Below are positions 15,894 to 23,686 of a stretch of 64,000 nucleotides of DNA, one piece after another. The notes below the pieces were generated by a model that was not told where the DNA came from, made no database searches, and worked only from the letters and a program-made list of their open reading frames with translations. Origin of the DNA: Aeromicrobium sp. Sec7.5 (lineage in GTDB: Bacteria > Actinomycetota > Actinomycetes > Propionibacteriales > Nocardioidaceae); NCBI RefSeq assembly GCF_036867135.1, contig NZ_JBAJIJ010000002.1, positions 1 through 64,000 of the forward strand, written 5' to 3'. Position numbers and translations under genes: made by a program. Within the stretch, counting starts at the first letter, position 1; every line of letters starts with the position of its first letter.

Positions 15894-16487
15894 GTGGGTC
15901 ACACCTCTGGAGCGAAGGATGACCTCCGTCGCACCCTGCTCGCCGCTCGACGGCGCCGCAGCGAGCCGGACCTGCTGGCCGTCGGAGCCGCGCTCGCGGC
16001 TCACGTGGCCGGTGATCCAGCCCTGCACGGCGCCCGCCACCTCGCCGCCTACCTCGCGATGCGCGGTGAGCCACCGACCGACGCGCTCGTCGCCGATCGG
16101 CTGGCTGCCGGCGCCACCGTGCTCGTCCCCCTGTCACGCGACGACGGCGGGCTGGACTGGGTCGTCCACGACCCGGCGTCGGACGTGCGCCGGTCCACGA
16201 TCGGCGTGCCCGAACCGGTCGGGCTGCCGACGCTGGAGGCCGGGCTCGCGACGACCCAGCTCGTCCTGGTGCCCGCCCTGGCCGTGGACCACCAGGGTCA
16301 CCGCCTGGGCCGCGGCGCGGGCTACTACGACCGCGCCCTGGCGTCGTTGCGGGACCGGGCCCGTCGACCCATGACCTGCGCGGTCGTGTTCGCCGACGAG
16401 CTGGTGCCGGCTGTGCCCACCGAGGCGCACGACGTGCCGGTCGACCTCGTGCTCACCGAGGCAGGGGTCTTCCGACCCGCGCGGTGA
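15894..16487 (+). CDS. 5-formyltetrahydrofolate cyclo-ligase
   Basis: 197 aa. Converts 5-formyl-THF to 5,10-methenyl-THF with ATP. Family motifs: KDDLRRTLLAARRRR at the start (RR cluster), LVPALAVDHQGHRLGRGAGY with GRGAGYYDRAL (ATP/Mg loop), and C-terminal VPTEAHDVPVDLVLTE. Leaderless GTG start at 15894 with overlapping divergent promoter. Its stop is 6 bp from the converging CNNM gene. Confidence 0.92.
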   Translation: MGHTSGAKDDLRRTLLAARRRRSEPDLLAVGAALAAHVAGDPALHGARHLAAYLAMRGEPPTDALVADRLAAGATVLVPLSRDDGGLDWVVHDPASDVRRSTIGVPEPVGLPTLEAGLATTQLVLVPALAVDHQGHRLGRGAGYYDRALASLRDRARRPMTCAVVFADELVPAVPTEAHDVPVDLVLTEAGVFRPAR

Positions 16488-16493
16488 CCGACG

Positions 16494-17534
16494 TCAGCTC
16501 GCTCCCTCGACGTCACGGATCTCGCCGACGAGCTCCTCCAGGACGTCCTCGAGCATCACGACGCCCACCACGTGCCCCTCGACGTCGGCGACCCGCGCCA
16601 TGTGCGACCCGCGTGCCTGCATGAGCCGCAGCGCGTCGTACAGACCGGCGCCGACCGGAACCGTGACGAGCGGCCGGACCCACTTGTCGGCGATGACCCG
16701 GTTCCGGGCGTCCTCGTCGGTCTCGAGGGCGTCCTTCAGGTGGAGGTACCCCGTGAGCTCCCCGGACTCGTCGCGGACGGGGAACCGGGAGAACCCGGAC
16801 TCGGCGCACGCGACCTCGACGTCGGCCGCCGTGGCGTGCCGGTCGATCGTGACGAGCACCGCCGTGGGGAGGACGACGTCGTCGATCGTGCCGCCCTGGA
16901 AGTCGAGTGCACCCTGGACCAGCTCGTACTCGTCGTCGTCGAGCAGGCCCTCGCGGCGTGACTCCTCGACGAGGTCGGCGACCTCGTCGTGGGTGAACGT
17001 CGAGGCGACCTCGTCCTTGGGCTCGATGCGCATCGCGCGCAGCGAGATGTTGGCGACGCCGTTCAGCGCGATGACGAGCGGCTTCAGCACCGCGACGACC
17101 GCGAGCATGAACGGGCCGAGGATCAAGGCGGCCTTGTCGGGCGCGGCCAGGGCGAGGTTCTTCGGCACCATCTCGCCGATCACGACGTGGGCGTAGACGA
17201 CCAGCGTCAGGGCGATCGCGAACGAGATCGGGTGCACCAGCACCTCCGGCAGGCCCACGGCCTCGAAGACCGGCTCCATCGCGTGCGCGATGACGGGCTC
17301 GCTGACCGCGCCCAGCAGCAGCGAGCAGATCGTGATGCCGAGCTGCGCGGCGGCCATCATGAGCGAGACGTTCTCCATCGCGCGCAGCGCGAGCTTCGCC
17401 GTGCGCGACCCCTGGGCCGCGGCGGGCTCCAGCTGGGTGCGCCGCGCCGAGATGAGCGCGAACTCCGACGCGACGAACAGCGCGTTGAACGCCAGCAGGA
17501 GGAAGGTGACCGTGAGGCCGAGCCACAGACTCAT
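16494..17534 (-). CDS. CNNM/HlyC-type transporter with CBS domains (second of pair)
   Basis: 346 aa. DUF21 membrane domain in residues 1-170 with four hydrophobic segments, including AFNALFVASEFALISARR and VIGEMVPKNLALA, the conserved family signatures. Paired CBS domains follow (about 200-335: VLPTAVLVTIDRHATAADVE, MARVADVEGHVVGVVMLEDV). Related proteins export Mg2+/Co2+ or other cations. The C-terminal CorC/HlyC domain present in the partner gene is missing. ATG overlaps the partner stop by four bases, so they are likely co-translated and form a heteromer. Confidence 0.85.
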   Translation of the reverse strand: MSLWLGLTVTFLLLAFNALFVASEFALISARRTQLEPAAAQGSRTAKLALRAMENVSLMMAAAQLGITICSLLLGAVSEPVIAHAMEPVFEAVGLPEVLVHPISFAIALTLVVYAHVVIGEMVPKNLALAAPDKAALILGPFMLAVVAVLKPLVIALNGVANISLRAMRIEPKDEVASTFTHDEVADLVEESRREGLLDDDEYELVQGALDFQGGTIDDVVLPTAVLVTIDRHATAADVEVACAESGFSRFPVRDESGELTGYLHLKDALETDEDARNRVIADKWVRPLVTVPVGAGLYDALRLMQARGSHMARVADVEGHVVGVVMLEDVLEELVGEIRDVEGAS

Positions 17535-18928
17535 CGGGGGGCCTCCGCACGCGAGGAGATGGACCGCGGCGCCTCCGACAGGGGCGGCGGCGGCTCGGCC
17601 GTCATCGTGACGCGGTCGATGCGCCGGCCCTCGACCCGCTCCACCAGCAAGGTCACCGGGACGGGCTCCGGCTCGTCGTCCTCGTCCTCGGGAGTCGGGT
17701 CGATCATGATCGTGACGGCGTCACCGCGTTCGGCCAGCCGCCCGAGCTCCTGCAGCACCAGACCGGCGATCGTCTCGTAGTTCGTGCCCTCGGGCAGCGA
17801 GATGCCGGTCTCCTCGAAGACCTCGTCGGGCCGCAGGAGTCCGGAGAGCGACCACGTGCCGTCGGTGCGGTGCCGGCTGGAGGCCGCGACCCGGTCGTGC
17901 TCGTCGGCGATGTCGCCCACGATCTCCTCGACCAGGTCCTCGAGCGTCACGACGCCGTCGGTGCCGCCGTACTCGTCCAGGACGACCGCCATCTGCATGC
18001 CCTGGTCGCGCAGGAAGGCCAGCAGGGGGTCGAGCTCGAGGCTGTCGGGAACGGTGGCCGCCGGGGCGCAGATGTCCTCGATGCGGGTCGAGCGCCGACG
18101 GTCGACCGGGATCGCGACCGCGTGCTTGACGTGCACCACACCGACGATGTCGTCGGGCGTTCGTCCGATGACGGGAAAGCGCGAGTGACCCGTGGACCGG
18201 GCCGCGTCGATGACCGTGGCGGCGGACTCACGGCCCTCGAGGAACGTGACGCGGACGCGCGGCGTGCGGACGTCCGCCGCGGTGCGGTCACCGAATGTGA
18301 TGCTCCGCGCCACGAGCCGCGCCGTCTCGTCGTCGATCGCCCCCTCCTGGGCCGACCGCAGGACCAGCGACCGCAGCTCCAGCGGCGAGCGGGCCGAGCG
18401 CAGCTCCTCCTGCGGCTCGACGCCCCACGACCGCAGGATCGCGTTGGCGGTGCCGTTGAGCCATCGGATCGGCCACGCCATGGTCGTCGTGAAGAGCCGC
18501 TGCGGGAGCTGCGTCCACCGCGCGGTGGCCATCGGCACGGCCAGGGCGATGTTCTTGGGGATCAGCTCGCCGATCAGCATCGTCGCGAAGGTGCTGATCG
18601 TGAGCGCCGCGAAGTAGGAGGCGAAGCTCACGCCTCCCCCGGTGAGCCCGAGCGACTCGAAGGGATCGCGGAGCAGGCTGCCGACGGCGGGCTCCGCGAG
18701 ATAGCCGATGGCCAGGTTCGTGACGGTGATGCCGAGCTGCGCGCCGCTGAGCTGGGTCGACAGGGTCCGCAGCGCCTTGAGCGTCCCGTCGGCACCGGGC
18801 TGGCCCTCCTCGGCGGCTCGCTCGACCGAGGCACGGTCGACCGTGACGAAGGAGAACTCGGCGGCGACGAAGATGCCGCACGCGAACATGAGCAGGACGG
18901 CGACCGCGAGGAGGAGGATCTCACTCAT
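17531..18928 (-). CDS. CNNM/HlyC-type transporter with CBS and CorC domains (first of pair)
   Basis: 465 aa. DUF21 domain (CGIFVAAEFSFVTVDRASVE, ATMLIGELIPKNIALAVP) with about four membrane segments, two CBS motifs (about 210-345, ending VVLDEYGGTDGVVTLEDLVE), and the CorC/HlyC transporter-associated domain at the C-terminus (LRPDEVFEETGISLPEGTNY). Start ATG 18928 is the natural membrane-protein start; upstream frame extends to 19033 without family sequence. Stop overlaps the next gene start (ATGA). Confidence 0.88.
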   Translation of the reverse strand: MSEILLLAVAVLLMFACGIFVAAEFSFVTVDRASVERAAEEGQPGADGTLKALRTLSTQLSGAQLGITVTNLAIGYLAEPAVGSLLRDPFESLGLTGGGVSFASYFAALTISTFATMLIGELIPKNIALAVPMATARWTQLPQRLFTTTMAWPIRWLNGTANAILRSWGVEPQEELRSARSPLELRSLVLRSAQEGAIDDETARLVARSITFGDRTAADVRTPRVRVTFLEGRESAATVIDAARSTGHSRFPVIGRTPDDIVGVVHVKHAVAIPVDRRRSTRIEDICAPAATVPDSLELDPLLAFLRDQGMQMAVVLDEYGGTDGVVTLEDLVEEIVGDIADEHDRVAASSRHRTDGTWSLSGLLRPDEVFEETGISLPEGTNYETIAGLVLQELGRLAERGDAVTIMIDPTPEDEDDEPEPVPVTLLVERVEGRRIDRVTMTAEPPPPLSEAPRSISSRAEAPR

Positions 18929-19062
18929 CGGCGACGATCCACCGCGCCTGAGCGGGTGGCGGAAACGGTGGGGCCGGGACTCGGAGGCTCGTTCACAGTG
19001 GCGCCAACTGTACCCTTGGGCGGCAACGTCCACGAGTCGCCATCGATGTCGGAGTCAGGCCA

Positions 19063-19401
19063 GTGCCCACGTATCAGTACCAGTGCACCGAGTGCGGAGA
19101 AGCCCTCGAAGTCCAGCAGTCGTTCAGCGACGACGCACTGACCGAGTGCCCGGCCTGCCACGGACGTCTCCGCAAGGTCTTCAACGCGGTCGGCGTCGTC
19201 TTCAAGGGGTCGGGCTTCTACCGCAACGACTCCCGCGCCGGCAACGGCGCGTCCTCCGGCACGAGCGCGGGATCGACCACCGCGTCCTCCGGGAGCACCG
19301 GCGGCAGCGGGACGGACTCGAAGAGCTCGTCCGGCTCCACCTCGTCACCCTCGAGCAGCAGCTCGGCCGGCAGCTCGAACGGTTCCGCCTCCTCCGACTG
19401 A
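19063..19401 (+). CDS. FmdB-family zinc-ribbon protein
   Basis: 112 aa. N-terminal zinc ribbon MPTYQYQCTECGEALE ... TECPACHGRL with Cys8, Cys11, Cys29, Cys32, and the family ending VFNAVGVVFKGSGFYRND. The rest is a Ser/Gly/Thr-rich low-complexity tail, common in actinobacterial members. GTG start with GGAG eight bases upstream. Role unknown; family annotated as putative regulatory protein. In actinobacteria it often neighbours 5-FCL, SAF and mscL genes, as here. Confidence 0.88.
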   Translation: MPTYQYQCTECGEALEVQQSFSDDALTECPACHGRLRKVFNAVGVVFKGSGFYRNDSRAGNGASSGTSAGSTTASSGSTGGSGTDSKSSSGSTSSPSSSSSAGSSNGSASSD

Positions 19402-19462
19402 CCTGCGCCGTCCCTGTGGACGGACTCCGGCGGTGGCGCGCGCGTCAGCCTAGCCTGCCCGG

Positions 19463-20056
19463 ATGGAGCGTCTGGACCGACTCGTGTTCGCCCATCGCCG
19501 GCTGCTCGCCGCGATCTGCGCCGGCCTCGCCGTCCTCCTGACGATCGGGGCCCTCGACGACGGGTCCAGCACCCGGCGCGTGGTGGTCGTGACGGCCGAC
19601 CTCGACGCCGGCACCGTGCTGAGCGCCGAGCACCTCGCGGTGCGCGACCTGCCGATCGACGCGGTGCCGTCAGGGGTGCTCAGCACCACGCGCGACGTGG
19701 TCGGCCGCACGCTCGCCGGTGCCGTTCGTGACGGGGAGGTCGTGACCGACCGCCGCGTCGTCGACGCACGCGACCTCTCCGGGTTCGGCGTCGACGACCC
19801 CGCACTCGCCACCGTCCGGGTCACCGACCGCGCAGCGCTCGGCGCCCTGCACGTCGGCTCCCGGGTCGACGTCGTCGCGGTCGACCCCCACGGCGAGGAG
19901 GCGCCGTCGGTCATCGCCCGTTCGGTCGTCGTGGCCTCCCTGCCGGGCGATCAGGACGCGGAGGGCGACGCCATCGGGCTGGTCGCCCCGAGCGAGGTCG
20001 CCGCGGCGCTCGCCGCGGCGGGTCTGGGAGCGGGTCTCACGGTGATCGCCTCGTGA
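19463..20056 (+). CDS. SAF-domain membrane-anchored protein
   Basis: 197 aa. One N-terminal helix (RLLAAICAGLAVLLTIGAL) and then an SAF domain (VTADLDAGTVLSAEHLAVRD, VVGRTLAGAVRDGEVVT), the module found in flagellar P-ring chaperone FlgA and pilus protein CpaB/RcpC. Domain size and topology fit a CpaB-like exported chaperone. Leaderless: TAGCCT at 19451-19456, ATG six bases on. No pilus genes adjoin, so role is open. Confidence 0.8.
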   Translation: MERLDRLVFAHRRLLAAICAGLAVLLTIGALDDGSSTRRVVVVTADLDAGTVLSAEHLAVRDLPIDAVPSGVLSTTRDVVGRTLAGAVRDGEVVTDRRVVDARDLSGFGVDDPALATVRVTDRAALGALHVGSRVDVVAVDPHGEEAPSVIARSVVVASLPGDQDAEGDAIGLVAPSEVAAALAAAGLGAGLTVIAS

Positions 20057-20161
20057 CCGGCGACGCCGGCGAGGTGTCCTGACGGGGCGCCGGCGGGTAG
20101 TTTGGCCGATCGAGCACCCGTGGCTCACCTGCCTCGATCCCAACCACTCGGAGGGCACGAC

Positions 20162-20548
20162 ATGATCCAAGGCTTCAAGGACTTCCTGCTCCGCGGCAAC
20201 ATCGTCGACCTCGCGGTCGCCGTCGTGATCGGCACCGCGTTCACCGCGCTCGTCGCCGCGTTCACGAGCTCGTTCATCAACCCGCTGATCGGCGTCGTCG
20301 GTGGCGGCGGCGTCGACGGAGCGACGCTCGCGATCAACGACCAGGTCTTCGACTACGGCGGATTCATCAACGCGATCATCACGTTCGTGCTGACGGCCGC
20401 CGTGGTCTACTTCGCGATCGTCGTCCCGATGAAGAAGCTCAACGAGATGCGCTCGCGCGGCCAGGAGCCTGAGCCGGAGGGCGTGGCCGAGGACATCGCG
20501 CTGCTGCGCGAGATCCGCGATGCGCTCGTGACGCGCCGCGACCTCTGA
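20162..20548 (+). CDS. mscL: Large-conductance mechanosensitive channel
   Basis: 128 aa. MIQGFKDFLLRGNIVDLAVA then VVIGTAFTALVAAF (first transmembrane helix) and FINAIITFVLTAAVVYF (second), with the C-terminal helix bundle ALLREIRDAL. Forms the pentameric pore that opens under hypoosmotic shock. ATG 20162 follows GGAGGGCACGAC. A TAGTTT box at 20098-20103 suggests a short leader of about 50 nt. Confidence 0.96.
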   Translation: MIQGFKDFLLRGNIVDLAVAVVIGTAFTALVAAFTSSFINPLIGVVGGGGVDGATLAINDQVFDYGGFINAIITFVLTAAVVYFAIVVPMKKLNEMRSRGQEPEPEGVAEDIALLREIRDALVTRRDL

Positions 20549-20568
20549 GCCGATCCCTCGACTCAGCC

Positions 20569-20760
20569 TCAGCCGTGGTGCGGGGGCACGTTGCGACGCA
20601 GGTCGGCGTCGTTGCCGCCCGCACCGCGGCTGGGCCCGTCGCCCCAGCCCTCGTCGGAGTCGTCACGCGCACCCGGAGTGCCCGGGTCGCCGAGGATCTC
20701 GGCGGCGCGCCGCAGGCGCTCGCGCCGTTCCCGCGCGGTCTCGTCGCGCTGCTCAGCCAT
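20569..20760 (-). CDS. Small hydrophilic protein, unknown
   Basis: 63 aa, charged: MAEQRDETARERRERLRRAA, predicted helix, then an Asp/Gly-rich disordered tail ending NVPPHHG. Start overlaps the last eight bases of the upstream epimerase gene, suggesting translational coupling. No recognised family; could be a non-coding overlap, but codon use is G/C-biased at third positions as in neighbours. Confidence 0.5.
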   Translation of the reverse strand: MAEQRDETARERRERLRRAAEILGDPGTPGARDDSDEGWGDGPSRGAGGNDADLRRNVPPHHG

Positions 20761-21667
20761 GCGATCCCTCCCGCGACGGGTGCGCGAGCCACTCCGGCGA
20801 CAGCGTGGGGCGCGCCGGGGTCCACCCGGTGGCGTCGACGAACCGCTGGGAGCTGACGCGGTGCGACCGCGTCAGGATCTCCAGCTTCTCCGCACCCATC
20901 CGTTCGACCCACCTCGGCAGTGAGCGTGGCGCCGGGCCGCCGGCGGCCGACGCGATGACGGCAGCGAAGTCACTGCGGCGGACCGGATCGGCGCCGATGT
21001 TGTAGATCCCCGTCGGCGCGGTCAGGGCGTGAGCCACGGCCGCGCCCGCGTCGTCGGGGTGCACGACGTGCATCCAGGAGCGAGGACGACCGAGCGCGAA
21101 CGCGCGACCGGCCGCCGCCCGCCGCACCTGCCACCGGGTGTTGGGGTCGGTCCCGGTCACGAGCCCGAGGCGCAACGAGACCGCTCTGCCGCCGTCGCGC
21201 GCGAACGCGGCCACGTGGTCCTCGGCCACCACGATCGGCTCGGTGGCGCGGGACACGTCGACGATGCCGTCCTCGTCGATCCAGTCGTCACCAGCGTCGG
21301 CGTAGACGAAGCTCAGGCTCTGGTGCACCACGGCCTCCACGCCCGCCCGGGCGGCCGCGGCGACCACGACGCGCGATCCGCGGATGCGGAGGCGGTCGAT
21401 CTCGCGCAGCGACCCCGGGCGGAGTGCGGCCGATCCGACCGGGACCTTGGTGGCGAGGTTGGCGACCGCGTCGCAGCCCTGCATCGCGGTCGCGAGGTCG
21501 GCCAAGTCGTACAGCTCCGCGCTGACCGGCGTGGCTCCGAGGGACTCGACCGTGCGGGCCGCCTCGCGGGAGCGCACCAACCCGCGGACGTCGTGCCCAG
21601 CCTCCCGCAGAGCCGTCAGAGCAGCGCGCCCGACGACACCTGAGGCACCCGTGACGAACACCTGCAC
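20753..21667 (-). CDS. NAD(P)-dependent epimerase/reductase, extended SDR
   Basis: 304 aa. Starts VQVFVTGASGVVGRAALTAL, the TGxxGxxG Rossmann motif; other SDR features include NLATKVPVG, and a conserved HPDDAGAAVAHAL/YNIGADP near residues 195-235. The usual YxxxK appears displaced (SFVYADAGDDW), so catalysis is uncertain. Substrate unknown. GTG at 21667 is preceded by the excellent AAGGAGGTG; the frame extends further upstream without family sequence. Confidence 0.8.
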   Translation of the reverse strand: MQVFVTGASGVVGRAALTALREAGHDVRGLVRSREAARTVESLGATPVSAELYDLADLATAMQGCDAVANLATKVPVGSAALRPGSLREIDRLRIRGSRVVVAAAARAGVEAVVHQSLSFVYADAGDDWIDEDGIVDVSRATEPIVVAEDHVAAFARDGGRAVSLRLGLVTGTDPNTRWQVRRAAAGRAFALGRPRSWMHVVHPDDAGAAVAHALTAPTGIYNIGADPVRRSDFAAVIASAAGGPAPRSLPRWVERMGAEKLEILTRSHRVSSQRFVDATGWTPARPTLSPEWLAHPSREGSHG

Positions 21668-21728
21668 CAGGCCCACCTCCTTGCGACGACGCGCTTGCAG
21701 CACGCCGACTCTACGCTCCCCCGCCGAG

Positions 21729-22661
21729 TCAGTCGGCGCGCACGAGGTCGAAGAAGCGCAGCATCTCGGCGGTCGCGCTCACCGACTCGGTCGTGTAGCC
21801 CTGTCCGCCGACGCCCTCCGACCCCGGCCAGGTGTGGCCGCCGCCGAGGACCACGTAGGTCTCGACCGAGGCGCTCGGGCAGTCCCACGTGAAGTGCTGC
21901 AGGTCGGCGGCGGGCTCCTCGTACGCCTCGGGCTCCCCGCACTGGTCGAGGGTGAGCCAGCTCGTCAGCGACTCCACCACCGGCTCGAACTTGCCGATCG
22001 GGGTGTCGCCCCCGCCGTAGGGCACCACCGCGTCGGCGGTGCCGTGGAAGTAGATGAAGGACGTCGGCGGGGCCGACTCGCACCCGTCGTACGTCAGGTA
22101 GGCGACGCCGCCGTACGCCGCGAAGGGGTAGTCGCCCGTGCAGGCGAGCTCGAAGGCGAGCGCCGAGCCGTTCGACATGCCGACAGCGTACTCGCGCGTC
22201 GGATCGGCGCAGTGCCGCTCGACGACCGCCTCGTTGAGGGCGGCGATGAACTTCGCGTCGGCGCTCTGCCCCTCGGTGCCCACGGTCCAACCTGGGCCCT
22301 CCTCCCCGCCGCGAGGTGCGACGACGATGAACCCCTCGTCCGCCGCAGCCTCGTCCAGACCGGTGTAGGCGACCGCGTCGGCCGGCTCCTGGCCGAGCCC
22401 GTGGAGCAGGAACACGACGGGGAGTCGCTCGTCGGTCGGAAGTCCCTCGGGGGCGTAGAGCAGGTACGACCGCTGCTTGCCGTCGACCGTGACGGTGTGG
22501 ACGACGTCGCCCCGTTCGGACTCGACCTCGCAGGGGCCCGTGGGGGGCACGCTCGGCTCGGCCGACTCGTCCTTCGTGTCGGGGCCCGTCGAGCAGGCCA
22601 CCAGGATCGTGGCCACGAACAGGGCCCCCAGTCCACCCGCCAGCCATCGCCTCGTCCGCAT
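21729..22661 (-). CDS. Esterase lipoprotein, PHB-depolymerase/LpqC-like
   Basis: 310 aa. Signal peptide with lipobox TILVACS (Cys about 22). Alpha/beta-hydrolase: LPVVFLLHGLGQ (oxyanion), GMSNGSALAF (GxSxG nucleophile), YFHGTADAVVPYGGG (Asp), GGGHTWPG (His). This is the family of polyhydroxybutyrate depolymerases and mycobacterial LpqC; likely secreted esterase acting on hydroxyalkanoate or acetylated polysaccharide esters. Start ATG 22661; a CAGACT hexamer seven bases before it suggests leaderless transcription. Confidence 0.85.
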   Translation of the reverse strand: MRTRRWLAGGLGALFVATILVACSTGPDTKDESAEPSVPPTGPCEVESERGDVVHTVTVDGKQRSYLLYAPEGLPTDERLPVVFLLHGLGQEPADAVAYTGLDEAAADEGFIVVAPRGGEEGPGWTVGTEGQSADAKFIAALNEAVVERHCADPTREYAVGMSNGSALAFELACTGDYPFAAYGGVAYLTYDGCESAPPTSFIYFHGTADAVVPYGGGDTPIGKFEPVVESLTSWLTLDQCGEPEAYEEPAADLQHFTWDCPSASVETYVVLGGGHTWPGSEGVGGQGYTTESVSATAEMLRFFDLVRAD

Positions 22662-22738
22662 GGGTCCAAGTCTGCCGGACCCGGTCCAGATCGACACTCG
22701 AGACCGACAGGAGAGTCGGCGCGCCCGCCGACCCACCC

Positions 22739-22780
22739 TGCGCGTGCCCCCGAAAGGATTCGAACCTTCGACCTGCGGTT
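22739..22780 (-). repeat. 42-bp duplicate of tRNA-Arg 3' half
   Basis: 22739-22780 equals 22840-22881 exactly: acceptor 3' strand, T-arm, variable loop and part of the anticodon stem. Upstream the likeness fades into an 8-nt or 6-nt anticodon loop and no matching acceptor 5' strand, so this is not a working tRNA. Confidence 0.85.
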
Positions 22781-22845
22781 GAGGACAACCGGTGGTCTGT
22801 CTCACGAGCGACGGGACACCCAGCACCACCACCACGTTCTGCGCG

Positions 22846-22918
22846 TGCCCCCGAAAGGATTCGAACCTTCGACCTGCGGTTTAGGAAACCGTTGCTCTAT
22901 CCCCTGAGCTACGGGGGC
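22846..22918 (-). tRNA. tRNA-Arg (anticodon CCT)
   Basis: 73 nt, no encoded CCA. Acceptor GCCCCCG/CGGGGGC, discriminator A, D-arm GCTCAGGGGATAGAGC, anticodon stem with loop TTCCTAA giving CCT (codon AGG), T-loop GGTTCGAATCC. An A-C mismatch sits at 27-43. Confidence 0.95.
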
Positions 22919-22958
22919 GGGGAATCGCCGCCGCGACGGGCCGGGACGGGCGATCACC

Positions 22959-23228
22959 TCATCCTGCCACGGGCGGCCCGGCGTCCAGCACGGCCCGCGC
23001 CGCGGACTCGGGCGACGCGCCCGCGGCGATGAGGTCGGCCATCGTGCGCACTCGATCGATGTCGGGCGTGGTGTAGCGCCGGTGTCCGCCGTCCGTGCGC
23101 TCGGCAGGCCCCACTCCGTAGCGCCGGTCCCACGTCCGCAGGGTGGCCGCGGCGACCCCCAGCTGGTCGGCCGCTGCGCTGATGCTCCACGTCAAACCAG
23201 CCTCGATCGGATCGATCTGCTCGCTCAT
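22959..23228 (-). CDS. Short MerR-type DNA-binding protein
   Basis: 89 aa. Helix-turn-helix ISAAADQLGVAAATLRTWDR followed by RYGVGPAERTDGGHRRYTTP, the MerR wing, then a short helix (RVRTMADLIAAGASPESAAR). No effector-binding domain or metal cysteines, so it is a stand-alone DNA-binding module. Start ATG 23228 follows AAAGGGGGC. Divergent from whiB3 with a 12-bp inverted repeat in between (23256-23294), the probable operator. Confidence 0.85.
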   Translation of the reverse strand: MSEQIDPIEAGLTWSISAAADQLGVAAATLRTWDRRYGVGPAERTDGGHRRYTTPDIDRVRTMADLIAAGASPESAARAVLDAGPPVAG

Positions 23229-23255
23229 CGGCGCCCCCTTTCGCCCTCCGACCAT

Positions 23256-23294
23256 AAAACTTGTTCAACAGACTTGCATTTCTGAACAAGTTTT
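23256..23294. promoter_or_regulatory. AT-rich 12-bp inverted repeat between merR-like gene and whiB3
   Basis: AAAACTTGTTCA (23256-23267) and its exact complement TGAACAAGTTTT (23283-23294) with a 15-bp spacer. AT content is unlike the rest of the window. It lies 28 bp before the MerR-like start and 82 bp before whiB3, consistent with an operator for the MerR-like protein acting on both genes. Binding is inferred. Confidence 0.6.
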
Positions 23295-23376
23295 GAGTAA
23301 TTTGTGAAGCGGTTTCGAACACAACGGAACCCGGCCACATCGGCCACGGCGCAGTACAGAGTCCAAGGGGCCTCAC

Positions 23377-23661
23377 ATGCCGAATCTCAAGCGTCTTCCC
23401 ATGCCACTCATCGAGGTCTACGAATGGCAGCACTCCGGTGCCTGCGTGGGCCTGGACTCCTCCGTCTTCTTCTCCCCCGAGGCCGAGCGCGGTGCTGCCA
23501 AGCAGCTGCGTGAGCAGGGAGCCAAGGCCGTCTGCGGCCGTTGCCCCGTCCTCGACGAGTGCCGCGACCACGCCCTCAAGGCCCGCGAGCCCTACGGCGT
23601 CTGGGGCGGGCTCACGGTCGACGAGCGCGAGCACGCCATCCGCGAGCGTCGCGCCAGCTAG
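23377..23661 (+). CDS. whiB3: WhiB-family [4Fe-4S] regulator, WhiB3/WhiD-like
   Basis: 94 aa. Cysteines 23, 53, 56 and 62 (C-x29-CxxC-x5-C) hold the iron-sulfur cluster; WhiB hallmark GVWGG at residues about 74-78 followed by the basic tail. MPNLKRLPMPLIEVYEWQHS, GLDSSVFF and EPYGVWGGL resemble WhiB3/WhiD more than WhiB1, 2, 4 or 7. Binds the principal sigma factor and controls redox or developmental genes by family. A WhiB ATG after AAGGGG. Regulated perhaps by the inverted repeat at 23256. Ends at a 13-bp terminator stem (23688-23717). Confidence 0.85.
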   Translation: MPNLKRLPMPLIEVYEWQHSGACVGLDSSVFFSPEAERGAAKQLREQGAKAVCGRCPVLDECRDHALKAREPYGVWGGLTVDEREHAIRERRAS

Positions 23662-23686
23662 TCACCCGTCGGACGCGTTCCGCCGA

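Noticed and set aside
22739-22810. A second tRNA gene
   Set aside because: Only the 3' half is preserved; the acceptor 5' strand does not pair and the anticodon loop has the wrong size.
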